Assembly (NCBI RefSeq): GCF_021531815.1
Contig: NZ_JADYUM010000006.1
Span: 96,781-160,780 of the forward strand
Direction of reading: 5' to 3'
Length of the DNA: 64,000 bases
DNA from: Pseudoflavonifractor phocaeensis
Lineage (GTDB): Bacteria; Bacillota; Clostridia; Oscillospirales; Oscillospiraceae
Made by a program: the position numbers and the translations under genes. This document shows positions 60,701-64,000 of this stretch, piece after piece. Position 1 is the stretch's first letter. Each line of letters starts with the position of its first letter. The notes below the pieces were generated by a model, which saw only the letters and a list, made by a program, of their open reading frames with translations, did not search any database and was not told where the DNA came from.

Positions 60701-62539
60701 AATCCCGCCGACCTGAAGCGGCTGCTGGACCTGTTCCCCGGCCAGCGGGTGTATCTGGTGGCCGGCAGCGATGTGGTGGCCAACGCCTCCTCCTACAAGG
60801 CCCCGCCCCAGCCCTATTCCATCCACGGGATGAACCACGTCATCTTCCGCCGGGCGGGCGAAAAGGAACTGCCCAAGCCCCTGCCCATCACAGGCGAGGT
60901 CATCCAGCTCCAGCTGCCCCCCCATTTGGAGGACATCAGCTCCACCCGTATCCGGGAAAATGTGGACCTGAACCGGGACATCTCCAACTTCATCGACCCG
61001 GTGATCCAGGATTTCATCTATCAGAACGGCCTGTATCTCCGGGACACCCAGGACAAGCCCCTGCTCTACGCCGGGGATCTGGAGTTCCAGTGGGAGAACG
61101 ACCCCTCCCCCGAGCTGCTGGCCCTGCTGACCGAGGGACAGCCCGAGCTGGAGCCCGTCCGCGCCGCCATTGCCCGCCAGGACGACCGGCTGCTGATCCT
61201 GCGCCGCACCACCGGACCCAGGACCCTGGGCTTCGTCAGCTACCGGCTCCTGTCCGCCTCCCAGCTCTTCGGCGCCCTGGGGGACAACGAGCTGGCCAAC
61301 CGCATCCGCCTGCGCTCGGCGGGCAACGTGCTGCTTATCACCGCCTTGTCCGCCGACACCTCGGACAAGCACAAGGACTACGCCCAGCTTCTGCTGTGCG
61401 AGCTGATCGCCCGGGCGCTGGAGGAGGAGTATGTCTACGCCGTCTTCCGCCCCCACAACGGCCAGCTGCCCCCCTGGCTGGAGGACAATCTGACCCGGCT
61501 GGGCTTTACCGCCAAGGAGGGGGACACCCCCATTCTGGAGGCGGACATGCACGCCCCCACGGTGCTCATCCAGAATCTGGAGACCACCATTCAGGAGCCT
61601 CTGTGCCGCAATCCCCGGGTGCTGTCCGCCATCCGCCGGGGCCATGAGAAGCTCCAGCGGGCCTTGACCGGCCTGTATCCCGGCTCCCTGGTCCTCACTC
61701 TCTCCTCCGACATCATCCACCACCGGCTGCTGGAAAAGATCACCGCCTACAACGAGGTACCTGCCACCCCCACTGTCCCCCGGGTGCTGGGCGAGTGTAT
61801 GTGCGTTCCCTTCGGCAAGATGCTCCGGGGCAAGATCGTCCCCAACACCGTCACCAAGACCCTGCACACCGACAAGGTCTACACCCCCGACCTGTCGGAG
61901 AGCACCCTGGAGGCCTTCCCCTATTACGCCCCCATCCCCAGCCAGATCCGCACCATCAAATCCTTCAACCGCCCGGTGATCCTGGTGGACGACCTGATGC
62001 ACCCCGGCTTCCGCCTGAGCTTCCTGGACCCCATCCTGCGCCAGGTGGACGTACCCATCCGCATGGTGCTGGTGGGCGTGCTGTCCGGCTACGGCAAAGA
62101 CCTGATGCGGTCCTGGGACCGCCCGGTGGACAGCGTCTACTTCCTGCCCCGGCTGCGCCAGTGGTTCGTGGAGTCCACCCTCTACCCCTTTGTCGGCGGC
62201 AACACCGTCCGCCGGCCCACCTCTCCGGTGCCCGGCCTGCTCCCCGGCATCAACCACATCCTGCCCTACGCCGTCCCCGCCTATCAGAACGAGTGCGGCC
62301 GCGAGGCGGTGTTCCAGCTGTCCCGCACCTGCCTGGAGGCCTCCCTGGACGTGATGCTCACCCTGGAGCGGGAGTACCGGGTCCTCTACGGACGGAACCT
62401 GACCCTGTCCCGGCTGCCTGAGGCGGTCATTCTCCCCCTGTGCCCCGATAAGGGCACCTGCCTGCGCTACGATCCCAATCTGTCCGCCTCCGTCTACCTG
62501 GAGAACGATTTGGAGCAGCTGCTGCGCCAAAACCAGTGA
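57749..62539 (+). CDS. Giant fusion protein: HD domain - helical region - NadD-like nucleotidyltransferase - acyltransferase-like - phosphoribosyltransferase-like
   Basis: 1596 residues, ATG 57749 after GAAAGGTGG. Residues about 175-330 form an HD phosphohydrolase-like domain (HIAGVHYIA with His180/185, SHDFGKFG with His214-Asp215). Residues 330-900 are long alpha-helical, HEAT-like. Residues 910-1080 are a NadD/cytidylyltransferase domain: FFPGTFDPFTLSH (GTFDPFTLSH 916-925), a VYLVAGSDVV middle motif and ISSTRIR (1063-1069). Residues about 1110-1260 look like a GNAT fold, and about 1340-1500 a type I phosphoribosyltransferase with VILVDDLMHPG (Asp1414-Asp1415). Probably a cytoplasmic nucleotide or cofactor enzyme; the exact reaction is unknown. 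The next gene, 71 bp on, is likely co-transcribed. Confidence 0.85.
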   Translation: MNDKLIRQIDREIAEALTARRLAALPNRKAALALLKDPHWQEGLAALFPIRERLTCTRVLELCAPLMAQLCADAPEEGWGPFCYQYVCRLMFPSVGPIPTGPRGEAAKFYLTVLQVLLDHERAALPFDPMLDFQFLPEEEYAQCDNSKEYRRLMAAWREEYIYELMRLGLEYTPFKTLSHIAGVHYIAMTAARGLKEAGVEVDLSLISAAAASHDFGKFGCRPGERVPYLHYYYTDQYLLARKMDNISHIASNHSTWDLELESLSVESLLLIYADFRSKQDRDAAGNEITVLYPLDQSFQVILSKLDNVDRNKRRRYEFVYGKLHDFEDYMRSLGVDVDLTGQPQPPAPHKDPALMDPEETLNSLILLSVEHNLRLMHMLSNEQKFGNIIEAARSAKSWQQLRAYLNVFEEYFTYLSVRQKTQALSFLYELLVHREGDIRRQAGGLIGQLIARFHLVYRKEVPADAQSDPAEEVPFTLWEQYLDMIIFPDHKTTPQQRSHISYTLKLVVGSMLEHARPGDIPRFLGALLKYYEKPEELSSDTAFTLLDAIRYLPSQYYGPEVRGRLIEFAAYFTVSDELRLSTAALEFLREAQRALTQDHPLMRRIVQIVRQVEDSQLTTIFLKCKILRRAGEDVTVLEQTLYQMDITSEVFLDNLKIATPWVVKVAGVELLWDQVERGLKTHTLHIATHFSNLVKVSERVVVRHTAGRALVRTLSVLRRDQRNEVVVELGKGLEMGQYEISKYIPQYLGQATLYLHPSELDEQVLWLKSLLGSPNDSAVSGALNTIGVLLQYYPAYRDRFPEPAAAYENRRQELLGLLLQGLAHYREAVRQEAMLVIGKLLFESPVLNMVEKGRLFALCYRKLLFLIQEAPRQDGLTFFYRAAALAHINRFIALRRLDHGPFTFEKPRKIAFFPGTFDPFTLSHKGIVHAIRDLGFEVYLAVDEFSWSKKAQPHLIRRQIVNLSVAGDFHVHLFPDDIPVNIANPADLKRLLDLFPGQRVYLVAGSDVVANASSYKAPPQPYSIHGMNHVIFRRAGEKELPKPLPITGEVIQLQLPPHLEDISSTRIRENVDLNRDISNFIDPVIQDFIYQNGLYLRDTQDKPLLYAGDLEFQWENDPSPELLALLTEGQPELEPVRAAIARQDDRLLILRRTTGPRTLGFVSYRLLSASQLFGALGDNELANRIRLRSAGNVLLITALSADTSDKHKDYAQLLLCELIARALEEEYVYAVFRPHNGQLPPWLEDNLTRLGFTAKEGDTPILEADMHAPTVLIQNLETTIQEPLCRNPRVLSAIRRGHEKLQRALTGLYPGSLVLTLSSDIIHHRLLEKITAYNEVPATPTVPRVLGECMCVPFGKMLRGKIVPNTVTKTLHTDKVYTPDLSESTLEAFPYYAPIPSQIRTIKSFNRPVILVDDLMHPGFRLSFLDPILRQVDVPIRMVLVGVLSGYGKDLMRSWDRPVDSVYFLPRLRQWFVESTLYPFVGGNTVRRPTSPVPGLLPGINHILPYAVPAYQNECGREAVFQLSRTCLEASLDVMLTLEREYRVLYGRNLTLSRLPEAVILPLCPDKGTCLRYDPNLSASVYLENDLEQLLRQNQ

Positions 62540-62610
62540 GATACTATCGCAGAGCCGCCGGGGATGTCGACCCTGTGCGCTTGATTTCTAACTCGAAAAA
62601 GGGTGATCTT

Positions 62611-63849
62611 ATGTATTACTACCACTATAACGGCGCCAACCTGGTGTCCCTCCAACCTCTGGATGGCTTCGGCCCTGAAACCGCTCCCGTCACGGAAGGG
62701 CGGCTCTTCGCCCCGGTGGCCGGGGACCCGGTACTGGGCCGGGGCTCCTTCCGGGTGAGCCACCCCGGCCAGTTGGCCGCTCCCCACGGACTGGAGACGC
62801 TGGACGCCTCCCGCCTGCCCTCTGTCCAAATCGATGAGGCCGCTGCCGCCGTCATCGCCGAGGGCCGCCTCACCGCCGTCAACATGGACCGCCCCGGCTG
62901 GGAGGCCCTGCTCACCGCCGCCCCCAAAGCCGGGAAGAAGCGGGTCCACATCCTGGCCATCGGGGACGTGGGGTCCACGCTGCTGACCGGCCTGAAGCTG
63001 CTGGGGGGCGACGTCATCTCCTCCATCGGCATCTGTGACCTCAGCGACCAGATCACCGCCCGGTGGGAGTTTGAGATGGGGCAGATCGCCCTGCCCTGGC
63101 AGTACGACGCCTTCCCCGAGGTGGAGGTCATCCCCCCGGAGCGGCTATTCGACTGCGACATGTTCGTCTTCGTGGCCTCCAAGGGCATCCCCCCTGTGGG
63201 CTCCGGGGTGAAGGACGTGCGGATGTACCAGTTTGAAAACAACGCCAAGATTGTGAAACACTATGCCAAAATGGCCCGTCAGGCCCATTTCCAGGGGCTG
63301 TGGTGCGCCGTGTCCGACCCGGTGGACCCCCTGGCCAAGACCGCCTATCTGGAGAGCAACCGGGATGACGACGGCAACTGGGACGGCCAGGGTCTGCGGC
63401 CCGAGCAGGTCCAGGGCTTCGGCCTGGGGGTCATGAACGCCCGGGCGGCCTACTACGCCAAGCGGGACAGCCGTTTCGCCTCCTTCCTGTCCGAGGGCCG
63501 GTCCTTCGGCCCCCACGGCACCGGACTGACCATCGCCAACTCCATTGAGCACTATGACGACGCCCTGTCCCAGGAGCTGACAGACCTCACCGTCACCGCC
63601 AACCTGAAAATGCGGGAGATCGGCTTCAAGCCCTATGTGGCCCCCGCCCTGTCCTCCGGGGCCCTGTCCTTGCTGCTCACCCTCCGGGGGGAGTGGCACT
63701 GCGGATCTGTCTTCCTGGACGGCATCTATATGGGCGTGAGGAACCGCTACACCCCCGCCGGCATCGAGACCGAGGTGCTTCCCCACATCCCTGACGCCCT
63801 GTTTGGCCATATCCGGGACGCTGCGGAGCATTTGAAAGAAGTGCTGTGA
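62611..63849 (+). CDS. Divergent lactate/malate dehydrogenase-fold protein
   Basis: 412 residues from ATG 62611 (AAAGGGTGATC upstream). Residues about 1-95 are a unique N-terminal extension. A Rossmann motif HILAIGDVGSTLLTGLKLLG follows, then CDMFVFVASKGIP, the substrate-loop stretch WCAVSDPVDPLAKTAY (matching the NPVD motif of LDH/MDH), GFGLGVMNARAAY, and SFGPHGTGLTIANS, where GPHG corresponds to the catalytic GEHG His. The NAD-binding glycines are altered (GDVGST). It follows the giant nucleotidyltransferase fusion, so an NAD- or nucleotide-linked oxidoreduction is inferred. Confidence 0.8.
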   Translation: MYYYHYNGANLVSLQPLDGFGPETAPVTEGRLFAPVAGDPVLGRGSFRVSHPGQLAAPHGLETLDASRLPSVQIDEAAAAVIAEGRLTAVNMDRPGWEALLTAAPKAGKKRVHILAIGDVGSTLLTGLKLLGGDVISSIGICDLSDQITARWEFEMGQIALPWQYDAFPEVEVIPPERLFDCDMFVFVASKGIPPVGSGVKDVRMYQFENNAKIVKHYAKMARQAHFQGLWCAVSDPVDPLAKTAYLESNRDDDGNWDGQGLRPEQVQGFGLGVMNARAAYYAKRDSRFASFLSEGRSFGPHGTGLTIANSIEHYDDALSQELTDLTVTANLKMREIGFKPYVAPALSSGALSLLLTLRGEWHCGSVFLDGIYMGVRNRYTPAGIETEVLPHIPDALFGHIRDAAEHLKEVL

Positions 63850-64000
63850 ATTTTCGTTTATCGGCCCACGGGGCCGGAAGCCTGTGTCATGTAGGGCAAG
63901 GGCTCTGCCATTGCCTTTGACGACCGTTATGCTGCGCTCAGGTAGGGCGGCCCCTTGGGGCCGCCGCAGCCGAGCGTCGCAGAGTTTACAATTCCGCCTG
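63850..64000 (+). repeat. REP-like hairpin cluster
   Basis: Two further GTAGGG elements: 63891-63915 (GGCAA.../...TTGCC arms with inner GGC/GCC) and 63942-63965 (GTAGGG then GGCGGCCCC-TT-GGGGCCGCC). A GGCCC-ACG-GGGCC hairpin lies at about 63872-63886. No gene is seen up to the window end. Confidence 0.55.

Noticed and set aside
57704..62530. 1608-codon open frame on the minus strand opposite the giant fusion gene
   Set aside because: It is a mirror effect of strong G/C third-position bias; the translation is low-complexity Gly/Gln/Val/Leu-rich with no domain motifs, while the plus strand has clear catalytic signatures.

Overview
The window looks like a chromosomal segment from a GC-rich, spore-forming Clostridia species, most likely of the Oscillospiraceae/Flavonifractor type. 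Evidence: a gpr spore protease, low-GC-Gram-positive ribosomal operon order (rpsF-ssb-rpsR), consensus sigma-A promoters, strong AAGGAGG Shine-Dalgarno sites and codon third positions dominated by G/C. The exact taxon cannot be fixed from this sequence alone.

Left part (1-16 kb), accessory: a DRE-TIM aldolase (cut by the window edge) diverges from a LysR regulator. The LysR gene abuts a 5'-truncated polysaccharide deacetylase. Next come a GntR/UTRA regulator with an MFS transporter, and divergently a seven-gene catabolic operon: BtpA-family TIM barrel, FGGY kinase, three TRAP transporter subunits, and HyuA/HyuB hydantoinase/oxoprolinase subunits. A second, shorter copy of the deacetylase 3' end, fused to an IS3-type transposase remnant, lies at 15.7-16.1 kb. 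The catabolic block is thus bracketed by duplicated scar sequence.

16-30 kb, a second catabolic block: VOC protein, sugar-phosphate isomerase/epimerase, 3-hydroxyacyl-CoA/gulonate-type dehydrogenase, nitrilase-family amidase, lyxose-isomerase-like cupin, YhcH-like protein, Gfo/Idh oxidoreductase, FAD oxidoreductase and a complete Opp/Dpp-type ABC importer. The enzymes suggest uptake and catabolism of a modified or acidic sugar; the substrate is inferred only.

30-43 kb, mixed: an XRE regulator facing a small holin-like phage relic, an MBL hydrolase, a 5'-truncated aldehyde dehydrogenase, a 996-residue cyclic-di-GMP protein (degenerate GGDEF, HD-GYP, PAS, GGDEF), an aminotransferase-aspartate dehydrogenase pair, tRNA-Val, pgi and a P-loop protein. 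A gene-free stretch at 42.3-43.0 kb carries a promoter overlapping a perfect 19-bp inverted repeat, 23-bp direct repeats and the terminator of a tRNA-Thr/tRNA-Tyr operon.

43-64 kb, mostly core genes: a small Cys4/coiled-coil/sigma-region-4 cassette, LysE exporter, DegV, short-type ProS, a NiaR-type repressor next to a membrane EIIC-like transporter that has a 40-bp palindromic operator, rpsF-ssb-rpsR, an XRE/zinc-ribbon divergent pair with twin operators, MATE pump, asparagine synthetase, gpr, rpsT, a YihY protein, and finally a 1596-residue fusion protein (HD domain, long helical region, NadD-like nucleotidyltransferase, acetyltransferase-like and phosphoribosyltransferase-like segments) followed by a divergent lactate/malate-dehydrogenase-fold protein. 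That last pair is the best candidate for an undescribed system. REP-like GTAGGG hairpins occur at 50.5 kb and 63.9 kb.
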